This document shows, one piece after another, positions 26,255 to 37,722 of a stretch of 64,000 nucleotides of DNA. Under the pieces are notes generated by a model, which worked only from the letters and a program-made list of their open reading frames with translations, was not told the DNA's origin and did not search any database. Position 1 is the stretch's first letter. The number at the start of each line of letters is the position of its first letter. The position numbers were made by a program, and so were the translations under genes. The stretch lies in the NCBI GenBank assembly GCA_036435485.1, contig CM071600.1:51891546-51955545 (forward strand), read 5' to 3'. The stretch is from Saposhnikovia divaricata. Its lineage: Eukaryota > Streptophyta > Magnoliopsida > Apiales > Apiaceae.

Positions 26255-29200
26255 TAGTGCTGGCCATTAATGCGGTCCGACCCGGTCCGGGTCGGGCTTC
26301 CACCGGGCCGTGCTAGCTGAAAACGACACTGAACCGGCACTGGGAGTTATCCGGGCCGTGCCAGGCCGGTTCCGAATCAGAAAATATAAGCCCGGGACCG
26401 GATTCATGGGTTAGTGCGGGTCGTGCCGGTTATTCGTTTTTTGGAAAATTAATTCATTTTTTTATAGAACCACTTCACTAATAGATTTTGAAAATTAACT
26501 TTTAGATGTAGTTAAAAGAGGACGGTACCTCATATAAATTTTATTAATTAAAAATATTTTACAAATGATTTGAGAGGACTCCTCTCTAAAAAAACGGAAC
26601 AAATCGCATTAACATACAATAATACAATACAAATTAAAAAAACTATCCACTAGTTATAGAAATTAAATAAACTAACTATGATTGTTGTTCACTTGTTGAG
26701 GCGCCCGATTATGATGAAGTATCCATTATCATCCATGGATCGTCTTCACCATCTTCGTCTTCCTCTTTCTTTCCTTGTTGTCTTTTTGCGGCTTGATCCA
26801 ATCTTTTTTGCAAACACAAATCTTGACCGCGTCTGGTGCAAGACTTGATCTCTTCTCATCTAGCACTCTTCTACCTGCACTAAAAGCGGACTCGGACGCA
26901 ATTGTAGAAGCGGGAACGACTAAAATATCCCTTGCAATTTTTGCTAAAACCAGAAATTGTAACTCATGATTCTTCCACCATGTTAGTATTTCAAAATCAT
27001 CATTTAACTCATAACTATAAGAAAAAAATTCGTTAATCATACTAAAAGCAGAAGCAGGTACAGGAGCAGATGAAGTAGAAATTCTACATTTTTGTTTTTT
27101 AGTTAGTATAGATGCAATAGTACTATTAAACATACTAACACCACTACTCTTACTCTTAGATGGCATAACATTTTGAGTTTTAGGAACATACAAATCTATT
27201 AGTTTATATAACAAGACTAAACAGTTATTTACATATAGCAAGTGATCATAATCAACTCCTAAAACTTCATAATAATGCTCTAACATATTTTCTAAACCTT
27301 CTTTTCTAACACCTGGATCAAGAAGACATGCAATACCATAAATATAAGGAAATTATGTTAAGTATTCGATCCATTTAGTTTTCATATCAAAAATAACCGC
27401 AAAAAAGCATCATTTTTTTCATAATTAAATAAACTAGTAACAATATTAACACATTCAATAATAGCATGATGTACATTTGGTTCATAAACATAAGAAAAAA
27501 CCGTAGTAGCATGTGCAAAACAATCAAGTAAGTCACGTACGGTAGATGCCAAATGCCAATCATGATCGGTAAGTAATCCACCTTCGTATTGGTGACTCGG
27601 GTCATCATTATATAACACGGTGATAATGGCTCTATATTTAATTGCTTCATTTAATAATTTATAAGTCGAACTCCATCTCGTAGGACAATCGATACCCCAC
27701 TTCTTCGGCCTTAATCCATTATCCTTACACAATTTCTTGTACCCGGATCTATATGTACCCGCTAAACGTAGATACTTAACTACTTTCCTAATAGGATCTA
27801 ATAAATGAGTTAATTGTGCAATTCCTTTTTGGGCCGACAAGTTAATGATGTGAGCACAACATCTAATATGTAAAAATTGTCCATCTAAAACTAAAGGAAT
27901 ATCAGTTTTAATATAATCCATACATTTGTTATTAGCAGCAGCATTATCTAAAGATATTGTGAATACCTTCTTATACAAATTAAATTCATTTATTGTTTCT
28001 AAAATTCTTTGTTTTATGTTATAACCCGAGTGTGACTCATCCCTCACATCAAATGAAATAATTCGTTTTTGTAAGATATAGTCACTATCAATCCAATGAG
28101 CCGTAATACAAATATAAGGCTCACCTTGACTCGAACTCCAACAATCACTAGTTAAAGAAACCATACCATCAAAATTACCTAAATATTCAATTAGTTCGAC
28201 TCGTTGACTATAATATTGTTTTTGTATGTGACGTTTAAGTGTGTTTCTAGGAATTCTTTTAAAGGTCGGATTTATTGAATTCTTTATCATATGCTCTAAA
28301 TTTGGACTCTCACCGTGGGAGAAAGGTAATTCATCTAAGGTAACATATTTAGAAAAATCATCAATCATTCTATCTCTACTATAAGCAAAAGGCATACCTC
28401 CACGGGCGGACGATGTCATAAAACCACTAAGTTGTGTTTGTTGGAGACCTCGACGTGCTTCTCCACTTTCATGATTCGCCTTCGTAAGTTGGTGAATATT
28501 TTCCAAGTGTCGATTAAGTGTACCCGTACCTTGTCCCCTAGTCCACGTAAACGGTGCTTGTTGTCGCCCATTTTGTATACAAAGCAAACAATGAACTTTA
28601 AATTTTGGTGGATCATTCGATATTTGAACTCTATCAAAATATGTCCAAACATGTGATGATTGTCTCGAACTTGAACCTACAAAAAATTACAAAACGAATA
28701 AATTAAAAATGAAATACAAAATTCGAAGCATATGTAAATTTTAAAAAGGTATGTTCGAAGCATATGTAAATTAAAAAGGTAATACAAATTTCGAAGCATA
28801 TGTAAATTCGAAGCATATGTAAATTAAAAAGGTAAATTTTAAAAGGTATGTAAATTCGAAGCATATATAAATGTATATAAAATATAAAAACTAAACAAAA
28901 TTTAAAAATATAAAACCAAAACTAACCAACCAAAAAAAAAATTAATTATACCTTCTTCGTGTGTCTGTGTGGCCGGAGATGCCGGAGATCGAGGTGGTAG
29001 CATCCCAGTCACCGGAGTTGAATCTTGAGATGAAATAGTGCCACTACCCCTTCCTTGTTCCATTTTTTTGTTCGAGATTTCAGAGAGATGGAGAGAGGAG
29101 AAATTAACAATTACAAATAGTGAATTTAGAGATACACTGGTAGACGGTAGCCAGAGATAATTTAGAGATAGAGAAATGGTGTGGGAAAATAGTGGAGAAG

Positions 29201-29506
29201 GGGTGTGTATTTATAGGGTTCGGAAGAAGGAGCCGTTGTCCCCAACGGTAACACTAACAACGGTCACCTGCGGCTGCAACGGTCATTTGTTCAAGACGTG
29301 GCGTGTGGGTTCACTCGCGGACCGGTCCGGGCCGGGCCGTGCCGGGCCGTGCCGGTTCAACCGGTTCGCACGGTCACGGGCCGGGCCGGGCCGGTCCCGG
29401 TTTTTTAAAACTAGACCCGTATTCGGACCGGGGTTTCCTGCGGTTTAGTGCCGGTTCGGGCCGGTTCAGTGCGGGCCGGTCTGAACCGCCCTAATGGCCA
29501 GCTCTA
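26255..29506 (-). mobile_element. hAT-superfamily DNA transposon, complete ends, inactive transposase
   Basis: Perfect 8-bp target duplication TTTGCAAC (26247-26254 and 29507-29514). The inverted ends are tagtgctggccattaatgcg and tagagctggccattagggcg. Subterminal regions are rich in ccggtccgg/ccgggcc words. The single gene runs on the minus strand and is broken. Confidence 0.93.
26729..29063 (-). pseudogene. hAT transposase with BED zinc finger, frameshift and stop
   Basis: Family role: cut-and-paste transposase of RICESLEEPER/DAYSLEEPER-like hAT elements. Exon 1 (28952-29063) starts MEQGRGSGTISSQDSTPV and ends at a GT donor. Exon 2 starts at 28676 with a BED finger: Cys pair in VHCLLC, His pair in LNRHLENIH. 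The catalytic-core region follows (SLTSDCWSSSQGEPYICIT, and CCAHIINL). The frame breaks near 27400 in a T-run, and a TAA at 27353-27355 falls just before the family's LLDPGVRKEGLE segment. The C-terminal dimerisation domain is then open (ILVVPASTIASESAFSAGRR and SLAPDAV) to 26729. Together these span about 700 residues, the normal length, so only two lesions separate it from an open frame. Confidence 0.9.
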
Positions 29507-29514
29507 TTTGCAAC

Positions 29515-29901
29515 TAAGATGTCCCCGAATCCTGAAAAAGCTACTGTATATATTTCTTCTTGCGGAAAGCAATTGGTTTGAGCTTAATGGCAAATAGCGT
29601 TATCAAATTTTGCTAGTTTTTTTTTTTTAACTAATTAATGAATGCATCTTGATGCACATAAAATCAGTTTTATATGCTGCTTGAACTTAGAAGTACTTCT
29701 TATTTAAGATAAGAAAGCACAGGAGAATTGTGTTTTTGTAGAAGCTTTGGCCCTAAATGGTCTTCTTTGGTGTTAAGTTTATATTGGGTTGTTTTTGGAC
29801 ATGGGAATCTTTGCGATGTGCAAAAATAAAAAGACTTGTAGTCTTGAATTTCGAAATATGTTGTTTTATAGCACGTGTGCTTGTATATGTAATAGGGTGT
29901 T
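29515..29901. other. Spacer between two mobile elements
   Basis: A/T-rich with short ORFs on both strands and no recognisable gene. The ORF at 29757 on the plus strand runs into the next element and has no domain. Confidence 0.4.
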
Positions 29902-30810
29902 GGTCCCATATATCACAATTCCAACACAAAAGGTCCCAAATATCACAGCTCAAAAACTTGGTCCCAAATATCACTCCAAGACAGAGGTTCGTGTAGCGTT
30001 TTAAATTTTTTCATTAAAACGCTACATCGTGTAGCATTTGCAGTTTTTTTTTGTTGAAAACGCAAGATTATACAGCGTTTCGATGCTTAAACTTTTGTTT
30101 GGCTGGAAAACGCTAGATTAAACATTGTTATTGAAGTAAAACATTGAATAAACTTTGGTTAATTAAAATTGTATTTTTAATATTTAAAAATTTTAATTTT
30201 AAAAATTGAATCCGGCGGCCTGATTTTTAAACGCTAACGCGTTTAAAAATCAGGATAAGTTAGGGTTTAGGGTCTAGGATTTAGGGTTGTAAACAACCCT
30301 AAACCATAAGTTCGTATACGGTTTATTCGTCGTTCCGAATATTTCTAAACCCAAAATGGAATTGTTGAACCCCAAAAATTAACCGTTGAATAAAATTTAA
30401 AAATTTAATTTAAAAATATTTAATCTGGCGACCTGATTTTTAAACGCTAACACGTTTAAAAATCAGGATAAGTTAGGGTTTAGAATCTAGGGTTTACGGT
30501 TGTAAACAACCCTAAACCCGAAGTTTACATACGGTTTATTCATTGTTCCGAATATTTCTAAAACCCAAAATGGAAAGTTGAACCGTAAAAGTTAATTATT
30601 GAACCCCGAAAAAATACAAAAAAAACTATAAAAACCAAAAACGCAACATAATGTGGCGTTTTCCCCCAAAAAGACCACATAATCTCACGTCCCCCCCCCA
30701 AACGCTAGACTATACAGCGTTACTAAAAAAAAAAAAAATCCTCCCCTACAAAACGGTACTAAAATGTGATATTTGGGGCCACTTACTTCAAAATTTTGAT
30801 ATTGGGGGCC
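29902..30810. mobile_element. Inverted-repeat element with internal 213-bp tandem repeat
   Basis: The left side has ggtcccatatatcac and ggtcccaaatatcac motifs, and the right side the inverse (gtgatatttggggcc and tgatattgggggcc), giving multiple subterminal inverted repeats. Inside, crosswise copies of aacgcta/tagcgtt occur. A 213-bp unit is duplicated in tandem (30211 and 30424). Each unit contains the palindrome cctgatttttaaacgctaac and its inverse, plus telomere-like agggtttaggg tracts. No ORF. Exact ends and target duplication are not resolved. Confidence 0.55.
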
Positions 30811-31474
30811 TTTTCTCTATGTAATATGTATGTAAATACGAGAAGCAGCTTACATATGCCCCTTTCATAGTAGACAAGGTTAAGAGGTCCTTAATATGGG
30901 TTTACGATCCTTAATCATAGTATGTTGTTTTGTAATGCTCAAGTATTACCATTATAATTATCTAGATGAACCCATATAGCTATCTCCCAGCTTCTCTTAA
31001 TTTTAAATTTATTTTCATTTAAGATGCTCTCAGATTTGTAGACCGCCCTGCTTTTTAATTTGATTTTTATTAAATTGACGAGATTACTGTTAGCTATCTT
31101 TATTCGTTTCAATATAGTTGGCTCTTGCCTTCATAAAGTGTATGGTCCTGTTCCTTACTCGTAAAAACATGACTGAAATGGTATTTCCAATAGCTAGAAT
31201 GAGAAATGTATCTCATTTATAGTATATATCAATTGCAGTTTTAGCCAATTTTCAGACACATGCTAGTATTTAAGAAAATGTTAATTAGATGAATTCCAGT
31301 GATATTTAAACTAGAATGTAAATGCTTACTATATTGTGATGTCTTATTGTATTAACTCAATGCAGACGAGTAGCAATAATAAAATCAGACAAAGATACAA
31401 GATATTTTTGCAATGATTTCAGTCAAGCACTTAATATTTTTAAGGGTATGCAATGACCATATTTTTTGTTTCAG

Positions 31475-31798
31475 CAATTGCCGGAACATTTAAGGACAGA
31501 GGCTGCAGATACTTTATATTACGAGGCACAATGTAGAATCGAGAATCCGGTGTATGGTTGTGTAGGAATCATAACACAATTGCATGAACAAATAAATGAT
31601 GCGGAGAGGGAATTAGCTAGAGCACGAGCTCAGATAGCAGTTTATCAACACGGTCTTCATCCATAGCCACCGCAGCATCAGCAAGTTCAAGTTGAAGCAT
31701 CTAAACCTGAAGCTATCACTGACTCGTCATGGTTTGAACAAAATGAATTTGATAATTCGGCCTTGATGAGCCCGCTTGATTCATCTTGGTTTGTCTAG
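31475..31798 (+). pseudogene. LBD (LOB-domain) gene, last exon only, internal TAG
   Basis: LBD proteins are plant-specific transcription factors of organ boundaries and lateral root formation. After a tttttgtttcag acceptor the exon encodes QQLPEHLRTEAADTLYYEAQ, then RIENPVYGCVGIITQLHEQI and NDAERELARARAQIAVY, the second half of the LOB domain including the GAS-block end, DPVYGCVG-like motif and leucine-zipper-like helix. A TAG at 31664-31666 interrupts it, but the frame stays open for 43 more codons (PPQHQQVQVEASKPEAITDS, ending PLDSSWFV) to a second TAG at 31796-31798. The first exon with the C-x2-C-x6-C-x3-C block was not found upstream, where mobile elements lie. It is a relic or a recently mutated allele with a displaced first exon. 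Confidence 0.8.
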
Positions 31799-33435
31799 AA
31801 GCGAAGAAGTTGTCTACTAGCTCTGTTTACTATTTGTTTCTGCAAGAAATTTTATTATATTTGATTCTTGAACGATTATTACATAATAAATGTAAGTTAT
31901 GGCCGATACCAATTTTATACTCCCGTTCGACACTGGCTTGTTACATTTTTTAAATGCTTGGTTTCTTAATATATAGTTTTGTTATGTTGCAACTACTTAG
32001 GTGACATTAAACCCTATGGATCAGTAATGTTTACATGACACAAAGGCATTGCTCAGGTCTAGCTACCACAGACAAAATAAACTGAAGAGCAAAATTTATA
32101 CCAATTTGTGACAATGTCACCAAATGCAAACTCAAGATCAGAACAAATCATCCTATTTCAGTAGCAAAAATACAATGCTGTACCAACTTGCATCTGCCGC
32201 TAGACTATCAATAAACGGTTAACTTTAAAGTGAATCCTGAGCCACTGGAAGATCTTTTCCCCCTACCCAACTCATTGCCGAAATGTGAAACACCTTTTTA
32301 CTTTCCCCTTTTGCATTGACTTGTACATTCAGACATTGTATACCAGACCTAAAAGCTTTCAGCAGGTACTAAAATATTTCTTGTACTTGCTTTGCACTAG
32401 GCTGAAAAGAAAGTCCGTAAACACTCGGGAAGTTTCCCACATTATGGAGACCATTCTAAAACAACAGTATATTAATCCACTAGAAGCAGTCAAGGAAATG
32501 GTTAATGGACAGTGTGTTATTTTGAAAATAGGCATTGCTTAGGAATGTAATTATGTCAATGACATAACAACAATCCCCTGTTCCAGGAATTAGCTATGCT
32601 TCACCTGTGCAACTCACTTTCGCTATTAGCTATGATTGCCAACTTCGTTGATTAGTGTTTCGAGTAAATACTACTTTGGTAAGATAAACTAAGTAGCTTC
32701 TGATATAGCTTTTGGTACTAGACATCTCGAAAATATAAGATAAATTGGCTAATTAAGATATTAGAATATCTGCTCAAATTATACATAACATATAAGCAAA
32801 ACTACGTTAGATGATAAAAAGTGTATATTAGTTCAGCACATACAAACTCCTAGTAGGTTTTGAACAAATAAGATGAAGTATAGATAACTTGACATACACG
32901 AGATACTACCAAGTCCTAATAACATCGCACACATAAGACAAGAGCTGATCCGCGGGATCTAAGTGTTGTATTATAAATAACCGTAACAAGTGCTGGTGAA
33001 CATAGTACATAAACTAACTTATGGAGTTTTAATATGTAGCCTATAGTTATTGATCCTAAGAGTTCCCAACTAGTTATAAAAGAAATAAGATTGAATAACA
33101 TACCTGAATGATGCTATTCTCGGCAGAACATTAAAGTGAGAGGATTGGAGACTTGCTTTCTCTAGCTCCTAGTATGTATGAGTACTAGAGTGAAGAATCA
33201 TCAAATCCTCAATTATCTGCAATGCCAAAATATATAGAAACTTCAATTTCATGGACTTACAGTGATGTGTAAGAATAGACGGATACAGTATTTTGAAAGC
33301 ATGCAATGGATAGGGGTGATTATCAGCCAACCACCGCCTCCAATTATGCCTTTACTGAGGAAAGGTGTAGAATCATCTTTTAACAGGCTGTGTGGCCATG
33401 CTCTCTTTAATCTATCCACTCTGGGTCCATAACAC
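31799..33435. other. Spacer without recognised gene
   Basis: Non-coding as far as I can see. The ORF at 32285-32542 has no recognised domain. The last 45 bases (ccactctgggtccataacac) match sequence on the other side of the gypsy element near 41965-41990, so this was continuous before that insertion. Confidence 0.4.
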
Positions 33436-35617
33436 TGTAATAGACTACTAAGGGGGTGGTATTGTATGATGACTTTTAATGACAATTCTTGGGGGAATGA
33501 CTTTAATGGATTTTGTAAACTTTTAATGACTCTTGTTGAGTCACCAAAAGTTAGAAATACTTTTGATGACTCCTAATAAAATGACTTTTAAAAACTTTCA
33601 TAGACTTTTTGATAGATTTTGTGATGTATTAGACTAACTACAAAGATCATTTACCTTTTCTTCATATATATTTTCCTCATGTCGATTAAATTGTCTATGG
33701 TGTTGCCTATATGGAGGCTCTCAGATTGCTGCACCTAGACTAGAGTACAGAAGCTTATTCTCTGATCATAAGATAAGTTGCTAGCAAGTTTGTTTATCAA
33801 GCTATTATTAAAGCTAACATCATTCAAAAATTATCAAGCTAGCTTAGCTGATCATTGAACTCGCTAGGTGGAACCCAATTGCTAAATATAAGATAAGTTG
33901 CTGCAAAATGCCTCAGAGCTCAGCTGGGCAGTGTTTAACCTGTATATATTAGCACATACATTACTAGTGCAGTGATGCACTATTATTTTATTTTTCTGGC
34001 AACCCTTGCGACAGATTCTGACCAGCAACTTCATTACAAATTATAGTCAGTGTGTTATCAAAATTTTAAGTCTGGCCAGGACGCCAAGGATGACAACATT
34101 GTGTGCATGTAGAATATTATCACTATACAATACAAATTACACAGAATCAAAACACCTCCATTTTAAAAATCGGATATAACTCTTCTAGTTTATTCTAATC
34201 TTGTTTGTGCGATATCATGACAAACACTTTAGATTTGTAACAAATTAGTAATTTTGCCTTGTTTATTGTAACATTATTTATATTACTAGTGCTCAACTAG
34301 TTGAATTTTAAATGTGGCTTTTTTTTTATTTAATCATAATTAAAATCAACTAAGAACTTTGTTTAATAAATAAACGATATCCCTAATTGGGCTAAGGGGT
34401 GCTATTGATCATGCTCAACTAATATGTCATGTAGTACAAATATGGCACGAATAATTCTCTGATCCTTGTTCTGAAGACCATATATTATTGATGAGGCTAA
34501 GTAGTACTCCCGATCATGAGCTCATGGACTCATGGTATGGGTCATGAGCTATTTATCCTGGGTATATTCCATCATATGAGACATGAGACAATATGCTGCT
34601 ATTTCAAATTCAGACTTTTCCAAAACAAATAACATGCCATTTTAATAGTAGGAACCAGAACCAAACTTATAAACAGGCGTAGTTTGGTTAAATATATATC
34701 GTAAAAAATGTCCAGATTTGGTAGATGTTGGAGCAGATGTTCACCTCAAAAAGCAAAGATCAATTGGTAGGACAATTGATCTCTAGTATATCTTCCTGTT
34801 ACATTGCAGCCATACTTGTATGGTTTCAGTAGAGTCTAAAAACTACTGCCACAGATTCATCGAAGATAGGCAGAAGCAAATATGCATCCCAACAAAGATT
34901 AAACACTGACTATAATAAGGTTGCAAGGATTAAGAAGGAAAGACGAAGATATCAAGTTGAAACTATCAAATTCATATCAGATGATGGAACCCTAGGTAGG
35001 AGCGATCAGTTAATTGAGGGAAGACAAACTCTTTCCAAATCTTCTCAAAATAGGCGTGACAATTTTTGGAGAAAATATATACACTTTTTCATAAAAAGTC
35101 ATAAAAAGTCACTCAATTTTATTTTTCCATCAAAATCATTGACTTTTTGAATAATGAGTGACTTTTAATAACTCTTTAAAATTTGTAATTGAATACCTTA
35201 AACTTTTAAAGACTTTTTTAAAATCATGATACAATACCTCTTTACTTTTAAAGAGCATTTAAAAGTATTATTTGAATACCTCTAAACTTTAGAAGTGTTT
35301 AAAAGTCATAATTCAACACCACCCCCTAAACTGAACAACTGAATAACAACTAGATTACTGAAATATTTAAGAAATCAACTCCGATTACAATACTGAAATA
35401 GAAAGAACGATATAGATGGCTTTCGAGAGGCCACCGCTCTCCTAATATTACTGTAACACAATTCTTTGATGCGGCTTCTTTTCCCCTTTGCCCTATTTGT
35501 TCCCCTCTTTCCTCTCAGATGTTAAGACCAATTTACCCTCCGTTATATTGTACTAGGACCCTTTTGCCCTTTCTTACATATATGTGTTTAATGTGGGCCT
35601 CCTGTGGGTCTATCACA
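33436..35617 (-). repeat. 3' LTR of the gypsy element, interrupted
   Basis: Starts tgtaatagactactaa, breaks for the PIF-type insertion, then continues actgaacaactgaataacaa to tgtgggtctatcaca. It is about 90% identical by eye to 41555-41859, including the shared agatggctttc.agaggccac segment. Confidence 0.88.
33452..35326. mobile_element. PIF/Harbinger-type non-autonomous element nested in the LTR
   Basis: Inverted ends GGGGGTGGTATTGTATGATG and GGGGGTGGTGTTGAATTATG, both continuing into ACTTTTAA, flanked by TAA on each side (33449-33451, 35327-35329). Length 1875 bp. Subterminal regions repeat gacttttaa/ttaaaagtc many times. No transposase or Myb-like ORF, so it depends on a partner elsewhere. 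Confidence 0.85.
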
Positions 35618-35647
35618 TTGCCATGCCCCCAAAGACTCACCTTGTCC

Positions 35648-36043
35648 TCAAGGTGAAACATGGGAAATCTCTTCCCAGGTGGCCTCAGTGTGTGGCAGAT
35701 CCTTCCACTTCAGTAAAGCTTCATCTTGTACCTTGCCCTTGTCATCTACATGAAGCACATTCAACACTTCCTCCAGCTCTACTTGTAACTCAAGATCAGC
35801 TGTCAGTTGTAGGGGTAAAGTGGGAGACACTGGTGTGGTTCCTATGTGCTTCTTAAGCTGTGACACATGAAACACGGGGTGAATTTTACTCAACGAAGGC
35901 AAAGCTAGTTTGTACGCAACCTGCCCAATTTTCTGAATGATCTCAAACAGCCCATAATACCGAGCTGATAGCTTCTCATTGGGTCTTCTTGCTAGTGATT
36001 TTTGCCTATATGGTTGCAATTTAAGATGAACCCAATCTCCCAC
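35648..36043 (-). pseudogene. Gypsy integrase C-terminus with chromodomain
   Basis: The frame begins MGDWVHLKLQPYRQKSLARR and continues with KLSARYYGLFEIIQKIGQVA and IHPVFHVSQLKK, the conserved GPY/F-like C-terminal integrase region (ARYYGLFEI here). It ends in a chromodomain-like stretch, ALLKWKDLPHTEATWEE, which places the element among chromoviruses. In that family the chromodomain directs integration to marked chromatin. It is separated from the integrase core by a short gap with stops near 36050. Confidence 0.85.
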
Positions 36044-36061
36044 CTCATAATGTACTTCTGT

Positions 36062-36517
36062 TCACTTCTGATCCGCTGCCATTTTCATCTGGTGTTGAGC
36101 CTTTACAAGATTGAAACATAACTCATCTAAAACTGCCTCCCTGTCGTGAAGCCATTCCTCTAAACTTCCCACTGGAGTTTGCCCCTTTTCCACTTTGAGT
36201 AGTACTGGAGGAGCTCGACCATATAACACCTGAAACGGGCTCATCTTAGTAGATAGATGTGGTGAGGTATTGTATGACAATTCTGCCCAAGGCAACCACT
36301 GAACCCATGTCTTTGACTGCCCAGCCACAAAACTTCGTAAGTAAGTCTCCAGCCACTTGTTTACAATCTCTGATTGTCCATCCGTCTGTGGGTGGTAAGA
36401 CGTGCTAAGTTTCAGGTTCGTGCCCTGTAAACGAAATAGTTTCTGCCAGAAATGACTCAGAAAAATTTTATCGTGATCCGATACTATGGACTCCGGGAAC
36501 CCGTGTAAGTGAACCAC
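36062..36517 (-). pseudogene. Gypsy integrase core, distal copy of a tandem duplication
   Basis: Encodes the second half of the retroviral-type integrase core: GFPESIVSDHDKIFLSHFW (second catalytic Asp), then LKLSTSYHPQTDGQSEIVNK with the catalytic Glu, then the family segment AELSYNTSPHLSTKMSPFQV. It duplicates 36601-37117. The fusion order means neither copy alone joins cleanly to the upstream zinc domain. Confidence 0.85.
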
Positions 36518-37117
36518 CTCTCTAAATAAATTGCTCAGCTACTGTTACGGCTGTATAGGGGTGGCGGAGCGCAATGAAATGCCCGTACTACTGTTCTCTT
36601 CTGATCCGCTGCCATTTTCATCTGGTGTTGAGCCTTTACAAGATTGAAACATAACTCATCTAAAACTGCCTCCCTATCGTGAAACCAATCCTCTAAACTT
36701 CCCACTGGAGTTTGCTCCTGTTCCACTTTGAGTAGTACTGGAGGATCTCGACCATATAACACCTGAAATGGGCTCATCTTAATAGATAGATGTGGTGAAG
36801 TATTGTATGACAATTCTGCCCAAGGCAACCACTGAACCCATGTCTTTGACTGCCAAGCCATAAAACATAGTAAGTAAGTCTCCAGCCACTTGTTTACAAT
36901 CTCTAATTGTCCATCCGTCTGTAGGTGGTTAGACGTGCTACGTTTTCAGCTCCGTGCCTGCAAACGAAATAGTTCCTGCCAGAAATGACTCAGAAAAATC
37001 TTATAGTGATCCGATACTATGGACTCCGGGAACCCGTGTAAGTGAACCACCTCTCGAATAAATTGCTCAGCTACTGTTGCGACTGTATAGGGGTAGCGGA
37101 GCGTAATGAAATGCCTG
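36068..37117. repeat. 533-bp tandem duplication within integrase
   Basis: The plus-strand sequence ctgatccgctgccattttca occurs at 36068 and 36601, and the two units match through ctcagctactgtt and ggtggcggagcgcaatga-type ends. Both copies carry the same integrase codons with scattered differences. This explains the repeated AELSYNTSPHLS frames. Confidence 0.9.
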
Positions 37118-37212
37118 TCCTTAGATAGCATGTCAACAACCACCAAAATCGAATTGAAGCCCTTAGAATTGGGTAACCCTTCCACAAAATCCATCGTTAC
37201 ATCAGACCACAC
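36535..37212 (-). pseudogene. Gypsy integrase core, proximal copy, broken
   Basis: The frame 36946-37212 reads WSDVTMDFVEGLPNSKGFNS (first catalytic Asp) to GFPESIVSDHYKIFLSHFW (second Asp) and ends LFRLQARS. After a frame break the remainder continues at 36535-36861 with AELSYNTSPHLSIKMSPFQV. The YHPQTDGQ-E segment between them is out of frame. It borders the duplicate copy. Confidence 0.85.
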
Positions 37213-37716
37213 CTATGACGGAATCGGAAGAGGTTCGAGGAGTCCTGAAGGTGACATCTGGGAGTGCTTTTGTTGCTGGCATGTAAGGCATTGTTGGACA
37301 TATTGCCGGACTGACTTTCTCATCCCTCCCCAAAACCAATATGCTGCTAGAAGTAAATACGTCTTCAACTCTCCTGTGTGTTCCCCCGTGACTGAATCGT
37401 GGTATTTTTTGAGTAACATTGGAATAAAAACTGATTTTCTAGGGATCACCCGTCTACCATTGTAAAGCAGATTTTCTCCTTGTAATGTGAACCCTGCCAT
37501 CCCACCAGTTTGAGATTTCACCCCAGCTTTGATTTGCTGCAACTCTAACTCACCTTCAATTTCCTTTTCTAATTCATCCCAAACCACTATGGTTGTTGAC
37601 ACTAAGGCTCCAAACTCCACAGATCCACCATGTTTCCTTGACAATACATCTGCTACCCGATTAGAGACCCCCGGTTTAAACTGTACCTCGAAATCAAAAC
37701 CCAGTAACTTTCTCAC
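37213..37716 (-). pseudogene. Gypsy RNase H tail and integrase zinc domain
   Basis: Starts with RKLLGFDFEVQFKPGVSNRV and ADVLSRK, the usual junction after RNase H, and runs to the HHCC zinc domain (cysteines in VQQCLTCQQQK). The first zinc ligand is seen in KYHDSVTGEHTGE. One stop separates it from the RNase H frame at 37717-37722. Confidence 0.85.
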
Positions 37717-37722
37717 CCATTT

